From Brachypterus glaber (Eukaryota > Arthropoda > Insecta > Coleoptera > Kateretidae), in contig OY294049.1 of assembly GCA_958510825.1 (NCBI GenBank), positions 25,936,986 to 26,000,985 of the forward strand: 64,000 nt of DNA. Reading direction: 5' to 3'. The notes beneath the pieces were generated by a model. It was not told where the DNA came from. It worked only from the letters and a program-made list of their open reading frames with translations, and ran no database searches. The position numbers and the translations under genes are program-made. Below are positions 29,568 through 39,942 of the stretch, piece after piece. Numbering within the stretch: position 1 is the first letter of the stretch; each line of letters opens with the position of its first letter.

Positions 29568-30170
29568 TATAATTTTACATTGTCTATAAATGGCTTTTTT
29601 TTTCTTGATTTGTTTCACTTCTGATTTCGCCGGAAATGACCTCAACTTCTGATTTTTAAATTTAACACCCTGTATATTTCTACATATTTTGATTCAAAAT
29701 AAAAATATGAGTAAATGTATCATCTGTTCATTTTTGACAGAAAATGTATTTTTTTATTTTAGGTTAAAATCTAGTTTGGCTTAGTATTTTTCTTGGGAAG
29801 AATACGAAACAATTAACCAATTTGGAGCTCTTCAATCATTTTTTTTTTCAATAAAACTGTTTTTTTTTAATGGTCCCGTAGTACTATTAAATTACATATA
29901 TTTTTCTTAAAAGACTGATATCATTTTATTTTAATTGTATTTTAATCCAGATTTTTGGGCAAAAAATGACAAGTTTATTAAAAAATTATATGTTCTGTCA
30001 AAAGTTGACAAATGATACATGGTTGTAGTCAGAATTTAATTCTGAATCAAAATATGTAAAAATATACAGGGTGTTCCATTTATAAATTAAAAGTTGAGGC
30101 CATTTCTAGCGAAACCGGAAGTGAAACAAAAAATAAATCCGCCATTTTATAGCCAATGTAAAATTATATA
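29568..30170. mobile_element. foldback element with ACACCCTGTATATTT core arms
   Basis: ACACCCTGTATATTTCTACATATTTTGATTC (about 29668) mirrors GAATCAAAATATG...ATATACAGGGTGTTCC (about 30075), and outer blocks CTGATTTCGCCGGAAATGACC and GGCCATTTCTAGCGAAACCGGAAG extend the pairing to about 29568 and 30165. Unit 2 of the duplication retains only its left end. Confidence 0.65.
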
Positions 30171-30387
30171 CAGTGACCGCCAGAAAAATTGCTTGCTGTC
30201 AAAAATTAAAACGTATTTTTTTATTAATTTTGTATTAATTAATAATGACTTATTAACTTATTAAATTAACTTTTTGGATGGATGAGTAAAAGACACCGAC
30301 AAAAGTTTTTGACTTTTAAAAGATGTTTCTACTTACCTAATTTAATATGTACAAAATACGTAAAAGCAATTTTTCTGGCGTCCACTG
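30171..30387. mobile_element. 217-bp MITE, TA target site
   Basis: CAGTGACCGCCAGAAAAATTG at the left and CAATTTTTCTGGCGTCCACTG at the right are near-perfect inverted ends, with TA just outside both (30169-30170 and 30388-30389). This is a mariner/Tc1-type signature. In unit 2 of the duplication only the right half survives (33101-33180). Confidence 0.8.
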
Positions 30388-30670
30388 TAAATTACAAAAG
30401 TTTCGTTTTTATCAAATGAAAATTAATCTTAATTTTAGGGGTGGACATAAATAAAACTCACCCAGTATAATAATTTGAAGGGGGTATTAAATAACGTTAT
30501 TATAGAATATGTATATTAAAAAAATATGATTAATTAATAAGAAATGTAATAAATAATACAAAGCATCATTTTAATTAGGTCACTAAAACATATTTTTTGG
30601 CTTGAAAATAGAAAAATTTGCCAATACTATGGAAAGTGACCAAAAAAGGTCAATATTTAAATGCTCTTAA

Positions 30671-31378
30671 CCCTATATTGCACATATTATTTTGCAACAA
30701 AAAAACAAGCAGCTAAATAGAGAGGTCCGTGCCGAGTTTGGTTTGGTTTTTTGTTGTTTGGTGTTTTTTTTTTTAATGAGGGTTGTTTGTTTACGTTAAC
30801 GTTGGTTTTGCGCCTGTTTCTTATTTTTCTTTTTTGTAACAAAATGGTTTTTATTTAGAATATATTGAAAAACGGTTAGCCATCTACGACGCATGCGTAG
30901 CTGTGTGTTATCTGATTAACCGCACCTCAAAAAAAAAATACAATAAGTCTTTTGACTTGCATAATTCATAAAAAATATTAAAAATTTTCTTCTCTTATTT
31001 CAAAAATTTTAATACATTCTTTTTTCAAATTCATTTGGGGACATTGTGCATATAAAAAACAAAAACGAATACAAAACTAAAAAATACCAATATCTACTTG
31101 CTCACAAATTTTTTAGAACTCAAAAGCAGGTTTTTGAAAAAAAAAACAACACACTAACAAAAATTCGACTCCAGCTAATCTCAAAAGTGCGTGACATGAT
31201 TAGCTGTTTAAATATTTACCGGCAATATTAGACACTGCTATCTTTTAATATATACTCCAACTTGAAGAACAGTGTTCTCAAGTGAAAACTGGGTGCTCAA
31301 GTTTATATCTTGGTTGTTAAATAATTCAGTGATCTTAATGCCCAATGTTCCCAAATGGGAACAGAGTGCAATATAGGG
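30671..31378. mobile_element. piggyBac-like MITE, TTAA target site, copy in unit 1
   Basis: TTAA (30667-30670) precedes CCCTATATTGCACATATTAT, and GGAACAGAGTGCAATATAGGG precedes TTAA (31379-31382). TTCCCAAATGGGAAC just inside the right end is a subterminal palindrome. The 61-codon ORF inside has no recognisable domain. Its duplicate in unit 2 is 33454-34147. Confidence 0.8.
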
Positions 31379-32737
31379 TTAAAATGATTGGTGGGACCCC
31401 GGGAATATTCAATATAATATTATTAAATTCTTTAAATTAAATACTTTTTTGGTCCATCATTTTCTTCCCAGTCAGGTTGGAAATGCTTCAACTGGAAAAA
31501 AAATCAGGCACGCAATTTTTTGATGAATATGGTAGGACAAGGCCTCCTTAATAATACATCAATTTTGCAATCTCCAAATCGTAGGGTCACTTCATCTTAG
31601 TTTTACTTTGTTCTTTCATTCTTTGTCGTTAGTGTCGGGTTTTGGACTAAAAACAAGATGGCCGACCTGTCAGTCACATTTTTTTTATTTTGTTAATTTT
31701 TGTTTGTCATTGTACCCCATACCGAATTTCAAGTTTCTACGACCTCCCGTTCAAAAAATGTCACTTTAACAGGTCGGTCATCTTGTCTATTGGTTTTGCC
31801 GATTTTTGTTTGTCATTGTACCCGTATGTACCGAGTTTCAAGGTTTTACGACCTCCCGTTCGAAAAATGTCACTTTGACGGAGCGGCCATCTTGTTTTTT
31901 AGTTTTCTCGATTTTTGTTTGTCATTGCCCCTTCCCCAACAGCGCTCCCCTCTCAGTTCCCCACCCCAACTTTTTGCGATTATATTCTATAAATTTTAGG
32001 AAAAAAACCCGAACCACGTACATCGTTCTGCTGTTTCTCGAAAAATATAATTTTTCGAGCCTAGTGCCCATTGAAACATTTGATCAGTATGCTGGGAACT
32101 TTTCTACGAAGTTTCAGCGAATTAAGCGGTACGCCATTTCCATAATAAATAAATATTTTTTTGGTAACTATGCAATTTTTATTAAATATATATATATAAA
32201 AAGATTTTTTTTAAGCAATTTTGCGCTTTGAGTGACGTTATATTTATTAAAAATATTAAATTTGAAAATTTGTGCAAAAAGCCTTAAGGGAACGTTCAAG
32301 TATTACGTAACGCAAATTTTGATCATTTTGGACTTTTTATATAATTTTTTCTATTTTGCGACTCTTATAAGCTCATAATCACACGCATTTTGCGTGTTCT
32401 TATAGGCCCATAAGAGGTCTGTACTTTTTGTTCTTTTGTGTTGGCAACAGACCTGGCCTATCGCTTGACGTTTTCCGTGCAAAAGTCAATGTCGCTTTAA
32501 AATTGAATTTTCTACAAAATTTTGTGTTTAGGTTATTTTTACAATGTTAAAATTGTGGCTTGGTTATATGCAGTAAAAAAGGGAAGAGATAAAATATATC
32601 AAAATATCATTTGTTCTTAGAATTTTAAACATGGTGTAAACTGTAATGCCAATCCAAAACGAAAATTCCTAAATCAGTCATCAATTTAAATGTAAGTTTT
32701 TTTTAAATTTTAGTGCAAAATAGAAAAAATTGTTAAA

Positions 32738-32850
32738 GCACTCGTTTCATAACACGTTTTTAGCGCACTTTAGAAAACTCGCCGCAAGCGCCTCGTTTTC
32801 TAAACTTGTACTCGTGCGCTAAAAACGTATGCTATGAAACTAGTACTTTA
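32738..32850. repeat. GC-rich small palindrome
   Basis: CTCGTTTCATAACACGTTTTTAGCGCAC mirrors GTGCGCTAAAAACGTATGCTATGAAACTAG, with an inner GAAAACTCG...CGAGGCG...CGTTTTC core. It is AT-poor compared with its surroundings and similar in design to the palindromes at 36186-36320 and 60350-60445. It lies in the sequence inserted in duplication unit 2. Confidence 0.55.
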
Positions 32851-32885
32851 ATATACTATTACATTGGCTATGTTTGTTTGATGTT

Positions 32886-33003
32886 TTTAACCTCGTACTA
32901 TTCTACTTAATTAAGCATCCCCTAAGTCCAGGACTTATGTGGGCTTTAATTGACTTTCGAACCAATATATCTAGGGAGTACGCCTTCGCCAAATTTCAAT
33001 TTA
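32886..33003 (-). mobile_element. SINE fragment (body only)
   Basis: AACCTCGTACTATTCTACTT...GGACTTATGTGGGC...TTGACTTTCGAACCAATATATC...TTCGCCAAATTTCAATT matches 15933-16068. Compared with that copy, the segment containing AGTAGAGGGAACCACCGG is missing, and so is the tRNA-like head. Confidence 0.7.
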
Positions 33004-33453
33004 AAATGGCTTTTTTTTGCTTCACTTCTGATTTCGCCGGAAATTACCTCAACTTTTGATTTTTAAATAGAACACCCTGTATATTTTTTATTTTTTTTTT
33101 GACTTTTAAAAGATGTTTCTACTTACCTAATTTAATATGTACAAAATACGTACAAGCAATTTTTCTGGCGTCCACTGTAAATTACACAAGTTTCGTTTTA
33201 ATCGAATGAAAATTATTCTTAATTTTAGGGGTGGCCATAAATAAAACTCACCCAGTATAATAATTTGAAGGGGTATTAAATAACGTTATTATAGAATATG
33301 TATATTAAAAAAATATGATTAATTAATAAGTATATAATAATACAAAGCATCATTTTAATTAGGTCACTAAAACATATTTTTTGGTTTAAAAATAGAAAAA
33401 TTTGCCAATACTATAGAAAGTGACCAAAAAGGTCAATATTTAAATGCTCTTAA

Positions 33454-34147
33454 CCCTACATTGCACATATTATTTTGCAACAAAAAAAAAAACAAGCAGC
33501 TAAATAGAGAGCTCCGTGCCGAGTTTGGTTTGGTTTTTTGTTGTTTGGTGTTTTTTTTAATGAGGGTTGTTTGTTTACGTTAACGTTGGTTTTGCGCCTG
33601 TTTGTTGTTTTTCTTTTTTGTAAAAAAATGGTTTTTATTTAGAATATATTGAAAAACGACGCATGCGCAGCTGTGCCAAGGGTAGTTATCTGATTAACCG
33701 CACCTCAAAAAAAAAAAATACAATAAGTCTTTTGACTTGCATAATTCATAAAAAATATTAAAATTTTTCTTCTCTTATTTCAAAAATTTTAATACATTCT
33801 TTTTTCAAACCCATTTGGGGACATTGTGCATATAAAAAACAAAAACGAATACAAAACTAAAAAATACCAATATCTACTTGCTCACAAATTTTTTAGAACT
33901 CAAAAGCAGGTTTGGACTTTAACTAACAAAAATTCGACTCCAGCTAATCTCAAAAGTGCGTGACATGATTAGCTGTTTAAATATTTATCGGCAATATTAG
34001 ATACTGCCATCTTTTAATATATACTCCAACTTGAAGAACAGTGTTCTCAAGTGAAAACTGGGTGCTCAAGTTTATATCTTGGTTGTTAAATAATTCAGTG
34101 ATCTTAATGCCCAATGTTCCCAAATGGGAACAGAGTGCAATATAGGG
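33454..34147. mobile_element. piggyBac-like MITE, copy in unit 2
   Basis: TTAA (33450-33453) | CCCTACATTGCACATATTATT ... GAACAGAGTGCAATATAGGG | TTAA (34148-34151). It is the duplicated copy of 30671-31378, with small deletions. Confidence 0.8.
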
Positions 34148-34351
34148 TTAAAATGATTGGTGGGACCCCGGGAATATTCAATATAATATTATTAAATTCT
34201 TTAAATTAAATACTTTTTTGGTCCATCATTTTCTTCCCAGTCAGGTTGGAAATGCTTCAACTGGAAAAAAAATCAGGCACGCAATTTTTTGATGAATATG
34301 GTAGGACAAGGCCTCCTTAATAATACATCAATTTTGCAATCTCCAAATCGT

Positions 34352-34497
34352 AGGGTCACTTCATCTTAGTTTTACTTTGTTCTTTCATTCTTTGTCGTTA
34401 GTGTCGGGTTTTGGACTTAGCTTTTCTTAGGAAGAAAAAACGAAAACCAGAGCAAAAACAGAACAAGTACAGAAGAACAAAGTGATGAAGTGACCCT
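34352..34497. mobile_element. MITE, AGGGTCACTTCATC termini
   Basis: AGGGTCACTTCATCTTAGTTTTACTTTGTTC mirrors GAACAAAGTGATGAAGTGACCCT. The copy at 31590-31648 is cut in half exactly at the duplication junction, so this MITE predates the duplication. A further right half is at 62560-62665, where it hosts a hAT-like insertion. Confidence 0.7.
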
Positions 34498-35207
34498 AGA
34501 TTTTCTGCAAAACTTTGCAATTTTTTTGAAAGTTCCGAATCGATTCTGATGACAACATTAATGTATTATTAGTGAGAGCTTGTTCTACTATACTTGAGAG
34601 CAAAAAAAAATCGATCCACCTAAAAATTTTCCACAGGTTTTATTTTAAGCTTTTTTTTCCACTGCACAAAATTTTTTTAATCAAGAATGCAAATGGTTAA
34701 AAATATATTTTACAAATTCGATGGTCTGTTTTAGTTTTAAAACAGTTTAACAATCTAAAAAAAAATTTCACACCCCCACAATACGGGGGCATTTGTCTCG
34801 CCCTAGGTGAAATACTTAAAAAAAAAACACACAAGAAAATAGTAGTTTTTTAAATTGTTAGAAACACTAGAAAATGCGCCGCAGGCAATTTTTTAATCTA
34901 AAACACTGTAAAATGAAAAATTAGAAAGTCTTGTTGATTTGTGTTTTATTAATATAAATTTTTGTTATTTTTGTATATTTTTTTTAGTATTTTTATTAAA
35001 TACAAAATGCTGCACAAATCCTAATTTCCCACTGCACGTTTAAATTTTCCACTGCACATTTTGTGTCTAACTGCACGTTAAAATAATCCCTGATTTGCCA
35101 TTTTTTAAATTCAAATGTTTCGAAAACTATTTAATGGATTTGACTGATTATTTGTTTGTTTTGAAGCTTAATTTTTCTCTACTTTAGTTTTTATTTAGAA
35201 CTAGATG
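34498..35207. other. intergenic noncoding sequence with CCACTGCACA repeats
   Basis: CCACTGCAC or CACTGCACA/G recurs near 34660, 35029, 35050 and 35378, plus CTGCACG at 35073. GCGCCGCAGGC at 34876 and TCGCCCTAGGTGAAAT at 34798 match subrepeats of the hAT-like family, so a decayed copy is present. No gene. Confidence 0.35.
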
Positions 35208-36165
35208 AAACGTTGCAAGCACCCTGTCAAAACATCGGCACTATTGGGAAAACTAATAACATGCTATTAGACAGGCTAGCATAAAAAGTATTTTTAAATA
35301 ATTTTCTGCCTTGTTTATGTTTTCAATAACATTTGAAAATCAAACTTTAAATAATGGCGCCATTATATTTACTCCTCACTGCACAAACTAACTTTATATT
35401 AAACTTTAGCTTTTCTTGTACACTTAATATATAATTAAAATTAATAATAAAAGTATGTTACTTGGATGCAAGTTGAACTTATTAATTACAATTTTTGATT
35501 GATTTTAAAAACAAATGAATGGAAGCTTAAAATTTGTACACTAGAGCCATCTAGTTTGCAAATTTCAAACTAGGTGTTTTGTTTGTATCTTTAAAACATT
35601 ATATTCTAGCAAAAAACGGTATATAACATTTTTTATAGGGCTTAAAAAGAGCTTTTATTTAAAATATAATTTTTTGAAATCGGGTTATAAATATGTGAGA
35701 TATGCTAAAAACACCTTTTACTGCTTTAAACGCCAATATCTCGAAAACAATTCGTTTTAGGAAAACGTTGTTTATAACATTTTTTGGCCAATTTAAAATT
35801 ATCTTTTATATAAGTGCTAAATTAACCAAATACAATAATAATTGCCTTAATTATAAAAAAACGCTAAAAATAGGAGTTTTACCCTATTTTTACCCCCTTA
35901 CCCCCAATCGTTTACCCCCAAAATCTAATCAGCTCTTCGGAATACGATAAGAAACAATATGCAAAAAACCGCAAGTCGATATCTCATGTAGAAATGGAGT
36001 TAGAGAGTTTACACCCAGACAGACGCAAAATTTTTTTTTACTGATTTCGATTTAGAATGGTATAAAACGTCGAGAAATGTGAAAAAAACGTGGTCAAAGA
36101 TTTTGACTTTTCGGCGAAGATTTCAATACATCGGCACTCTTAGTAGCACTAAGTGCCGATGTAAT
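35208..36165. mobile_element. GACAGACG-core nonautonomous element, copy A
   Basis: It starts GAAACGTTGCAAGCACCCTG, TCAAAACATCGGCACTAT, and ends in a hairpin CATCGGCACTCTTAGTAGCACTAAGTGCCGATG-type sequence (36130-36160). The interior has TTTATAGGGCTTAAAAAGAGC, AGTCGATATCTCATG and CCAGACAGACGCAAA. Copies B (38223-38910), C and D (50080-51055) share the order. The terminal hairpin and the tetranucleotide core recall Helentron/MINE-type elements, but that is inference. Confidence 0.6.
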
Positions 36166-36185
36166 AATTAAAAAATTATATATTG

Positions 36186-36320
36186 TTTTACTTATTACTT
36201 TTATTGTTTTAAGAGGAAAAGTGAAGCTTTTTTTTACTAGTCTGTAGAATTTACGGACGACGCGAAGCGTCCGGAGAGTCCGGAAACTACAGACGAGTAA
36301 AAAAAGAACTTTTCCTCTGA
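36186..36320. repeat. small palindrome with CGACGCGAAGCGTCCG core
   Basis: AAGAGGAAAAGTGAAGCTTTTTTTACTAGTCTGTAG mirrors CTACAGACGAGTAAAAAAAGAACTTTTCCTCT, around ACGGACGACGCGAAGCGTCCGG. The stem is about 50 bp with few mismatches. Confidence 0.65.
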
Positions 36321-37218
36321 GTGAAACATACTATTTTTTCTTCAAGCATCCTGTATATATATTTTTTTAATATTAATTTTTTAATTTAGTTTATTCAGTA
36401 ATAAAGTATGTTTTTCTTTTATTAAAATAGGTCAATAAAACCCCTTCAAAATAAACTTAAACCTTCCTTTAACTTTAATGTACTTTGTGTGTGTGAAAAC
36501 TTTTATTATAAATAATTGATATTTCATAATTAAATGTTACCCTTTACCCCTTAATACAATGGATCTTGAACTTAGGAATTTCATAAATTTTAACTTGTCT
36601 AATGTAGCCTTTGCAATTTCGGAGAGATTTGTAGGTGTATAAACCATATACTCTTCCTCAATCATTTTTAATCAATTTCACACAAGGTTTTTGCACAGAA
36701 TCTCGAGTCAACCACCTTACATAATAAACAAACAAGTTTGAAGTATGGCTGTCATCAAAGTCAAAGAGTGCTGCCGCCAGTGGTGGTTTTGCTAACTAAC
36801 TTTTTTTACGGCGTACAACAATGAACTCGTTTTTTTACTGAAACCCGGAATAAACAAATAAAAGTAAAAAAATAAATATTCATAATAACTGCGGCAATAA
36901 CAGACACTTTAACAATTTAATAAACAGTTGCAGTGACGTACCATGCAACTCCTAGAAAATGGGGCAAAACCCAATCTTTTTTTAATAATTCTAAATAAAT
37001 ACAAAAAAGAAAGTTTAAGCTTCAAAACAAAAAATAATTATTCAAATCCATTAAGTTATTTTTGAAATAATATTATTTGGATTTAAAAAATGGCAATTTT
37101 TTGGTGGATCGATTTTTTTTACTCCTGTATATTCATGAAAAAGAATGTGTACCTATATTATTTCCAGGTAAACCTACCTACCGACTGGGCTAATAAATCA
37201 CAGATCTTTTTGTCTAGT
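36321..37218. other. intergenic sequence without a recognised feature
   Basis: AT-rich. TCCTGTATATATATTTTT at 36349 resembles a TACAGGA-type MITE end. No coding region, RNA gene or clear repeat is seen. Confidence 0.3.
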
Positions 37219-37631
37219 ACAGGGTGATCCAGAATTCCCACCCTCGTCATTTTTCTCGGAAATGGTAAGGGATATTAAAAAAAATCAGGAACCGTGTTTT
37301 CTAGTCTCACCTATACTATAAGTTAAATACCATATGACGCTTTCATAATAATACTCGTTGGCCCTGTGGCGACCTCTATTTTTTCCCCCATTGTAAATGA
37401 TTTGTTATTTATGAAATTAAAAGATCTTTAAATTAGAATAGTTTAGTTTCATATATTTTTTTTTCTGCGCTCATTTGTTTTCTAGTTATAGGCTGTCAAA
37501 ATTTACTGAATTGTTTCTAATTTTTTAACCATTGCAGATATTGAAAAAGTTTTATAAATAATTTATTATTCCATCAATCTATTTTCTAATCATCGTACAG
37601 AGTGATATTGGTAGACTGACAGTTTCGGGCA

Positions 37632-38150
37632 AACAAGCAAAGAATTTAAAAAAGGTCCTAAGTGCCATCACAACTCTTATTATCCATTATTTAAAAACCG
37701 GATTACTATATTTGTGATTTGTGAGATGCAGGCAAGCATTTAATTATTTTTGCCTATTTTTTCTGGGCGACAGACTTATCTTTCTCTTTCTTAAATAAAA
37801 GTAAATTTTTATATGCTTAATTTTATTAATAAACCCTGGGATAGTATCAACAATAAACTGTTGTCATGGAAATATTTACCAAGAATTTGACATGACATTT
37901 AAATAATAACTTAGTAACAATCACAAAATATATCAAGAGAATAATACGAGGGCAAATCAAAAAATTTAAAGAAATACATATTTCATTTTATGAAAAATAG
38001 TTAAATAAATATAAGGTAAAAATCGACTATGCAAGAATTAATATAATGCATGCCTGCATCTTACAAATCACAAAATAAGTAATTCAGTTTTTAAATAATG
38101 GATAATTAGAGTTGAGATGGCGCTTAGGGCCTTTTTTAAACTGTTTGCCT
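37632..38150. mobile_element. nested foldback, AGGTCCTAAGTGCCATC arms
   Basis: AAACAAGCAAAGAATTTAAAAAAGGTCCTAAGTGCC mirrors GGCGCTTAGGGCCTTTTTTAAACTGTTTGCCT. Inner TTATCCATTATTTAAAAACC and GAGATGCAGGCAAGCATT also pair with the right side. It sits inside 37219-39678. Confidence 0.65.
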
Positions 38151-38222
38151 AATAAAATTAATTAGTATTTATAAACCTAAAAGTAACACATTTAAAACTT
38201 TTTTAATGTCTGCAATGGTTAA

Positions 38223-38910
38223 CTAGATGAAACGTTGCAAGCACCCTGTCAAAACATCGGCACTATTTTACACTAGATCCATCTAGTTTGCAAATTTCAA
38301 ACTAGGTGTTTTGTTTGATTTTAAATTCTGTATCTTTAAAACATTATATTCTAGCAAAAAACTGTATATAACATTTTTTATAGGGCTTGAAAAGAGCTTT
38401 TATTTAAAATATAATTTTTTGAAATCGGGTTATAAATATGTGAGATATGCTAAAAAAACCTTTTACTGCTTTAAACGCCAATAGCTCGAAAACAATGCGT
38501 TTCAGGAAAACGTTGTTTATAACATTTTTTGACCAATTTAAAATTATCTTTTATATAAGTGCTAAATTAACCAAATACAATAATAATTGCCTTAATTATA
38601 AACAAAAAACGCTAAAAATAGGAGTTTTGCCCTATTTTTACCCCCTAACCCCCAATCGTTTACCCCCAAAATCTAATCAGCTCTTCAGAATACGAAAAGA
38701 AACAATATGCAAAAAACCGCAAGTCGATATCTCATGTAGAAATGGAGTTAGAGAGTTTACACCCAGACAGACAGACAGACGGACGCAAAAATTTTTTTTA
38801 CTGATTTCGACTCAGAATGGTCTAAAACGTCGAGAAATGTGAAAAAACGTGGTCAAAGATTTTGACTTTTCAATACATCGGCACCCTTAGTAGCACTAAG
38901 TGCCGATGTA
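38223..38910. mobile_element. GACAGACG-core nonautonomous element, copy B
   Basis: Same start (GAAACGTTGCAAGCACCCTG) and terminal hairpin (CATCGGCACCCTTAGTAGCACTAAGTGCCGATG-type, 38876-38909) as copy A, with a longer GACAGACAGACAGACGGACG core at 38767. It lacks an internal segment of copy A (about 35268-35540). The 131-codon ORF through it is shared in part with copy A but broken by indels there, and has no recognised domain. Confidence 0.6.
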
Positions 38911-39127
38911 AAATCGTTTACCATATACCAAATATAGAGGTCGCCACAGGGCCAACGAGTATTATTATGAAAGCGTCATTCGGTATTTAACTTGTATACT
39001 CCGTCCAGTTATGCAAGACAGTAAGGGACGCGGCCCGTTTTACACCACAGCGCATAAATAACATAATTATGCATAAATCGTAGTGTATCAAAAATTTAAC
39101 AGATGTCGGTACTTTTTTCCTGGAAAG

Positions 39128-39242
39128 GGCCTATCCAAAGACTCGCATAACAAGCATAATACATAAGAATGAGATGCCAGGAGTGGCTTGATGTGTTGTC
39201 ATGTATCTTGTAATAGTTGTTATGCGAGTCTCTGGATAGGCC
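39128..39242. mobile_element. palindromic MITE, GGCCTATCC termini
   Basis: GGCCTATCCAAAGACTCGCA...GCATAATACATAAGAATGAG... and TGTTATGCGAGTCTCTGGATAGGCC form the two ends. The right arm has lost about 35 bp compared with 10829-10977. It is nested in the 2.46-kb foldback. Confidence 0.7.
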
Positions 39243-39696
39243 TTAAGTTGTAATTGTAACCTAAAAATTCGACATTTACCTTCTGTCCAATATAATTTAC
39301 GTTTGTACAATATGTAGAAGATGCTAATTTAGTGTGAGTGTATGAAGAATAAACCATAAAAGTACCTTTTTTGATACCATACAAAATAAAATTAAGTATA
39401 ACCATTTTTTTATGTTATGTTTATCTTTTATTAGCTTTAACAACCGTCAATCATTGTCATAGACAAAAACTTTCACAATATTTTATATGTCAAAAGGTAC
39501 GAGTTTTTAACCAATGATGTAGCTTAAAAATCGCGGGTATTTTAAACTACTATCTTGCATAATTGGACGGACTATAGTACAGGTGAGACTTGAGTCCAAA
39601 CAAGGTTTATGATTTTTTTTAATATCCCTTACCATTTTCGAGAAAAATAACGAGGGCGGAATTCTGGATCACCCTGTACATATTTCTCTTAATAAC

Positions 39697-39942
39697 TTAA
39701 TCTAATGTGAAAAAATGAGTGACTTTGGTAGTGGTAGATTGTGGTGCTAATTTTCTAAATTTACAACTTGAGATAGAAGACATTTTAGTCCGTTTTACGC
39801 CTGTCTGTCTTGGTTTTGGCGATGGAAAAATGTCTTCTTTACTTGACCCACCTAATCCATCATATTGGACGTCTGGATTTTTTGAAGAATTTACTCTAAG
39901 GTCTTCTAGTTTTGTTGGCAGTTGAGATTTGAAAATTGAATA
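39697..39942 (-). CDS. TRAIP: TRAIP terminal exon with PIP-box-like end
   Basis: On the minus strand the acceptor is TTTTTTTTTAG and the exon has 82 codons including TAA (39699-39697). It encodes YSIFKSQLPTKLEDLRVNS, YDGLGGSSKEDIFPSPKPR, a basic stretch VKRTKM, and ends TTTKVTHFFTLD. The hydrophobic-x-x-aromatic-aromatic spacing (V..FF) is that of a PCNA-interacting peptide, with threonine at the usual glutamine position. Confidence 0.87.
   Translation of the reverse strand, partial: YSIFKSQLPTKLEDLRVNSSKNPDVQYDGLGGSSKEDIFPSPKPRQTGVKRTKMSSISSCKFRKLAPQSTTTKVTHFFTLD

Larger units (their letters stand above)
28891..31648. repeat. tandem duplication, unit 1 (2.76 kb)
   Basis: It runs from AAAAACCAAGATGGCCGA to GTCGGGTTTTGGACT. 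Unit 2 begins at the very next base (31649, AAAAACAAGATGGCCGA) and ends with the same GTCGGGTTTTGGACT at 34417. Identity is high across 28935-29590 and 30310-31648. Unit 1 alone keeps the foldback at 29568-30170 whole. The right breakpoint lies inside a MITE. Confidence 0.85.
31649..34417. repeat. tandem duplication, unit 2
   Basis: Same content and order as 28891-31648. It differs by an insertion of about 650 bp (32345-33003, including a SINE fragment), by loss of the block equivalent to about 29690-30310, and by scattered substitutions and small indels (for example TTTGGACTTTAAC at 33913 instead of the A-rich run in unit 1). Confidence 0.85.
37219..39678. mobile_element. 2.46-kb foldback element packed with nested insertions
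   Basis: TACAGGGTGATCCAGAATTC (37220) mirrors GAATTCTGGATCACCCTGTA (ending 39678). Arms continue with TAAGGGATATTAAAAAAAATC and GCTTTCATAATAATACTCGTTGGCCCTGTGGCGACC, mirrored at 38935-38975. Nested inside are an arm of the CAGAGTGATATTGG family (37560-37630), a foldback (37632-38150), the GACAGACG-core element (38223-38910) and a MITE (39128-39242). It ends 18 bp beyond the TRAIP stop codon, so it probably supplies the TRAIP 3' UTR. Confidence 0.75.

Noticed and set aside
31806..32231. 141-codon ORF and several similar ORFs at 28393-29362 and 31690-31999
   Set aside because: They repeat the same peptide because they cross the 105-bp tandem repeats of a foldback element. No start context or domain supports a gene.
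38447..38842. 131-codon ORF, partly shared with 35702-35950
   Set aside because: It lies inside the GACAGACG-core element and the counterpart copy is broken by indels; the conserved peptide reflects DNA repeat identity.
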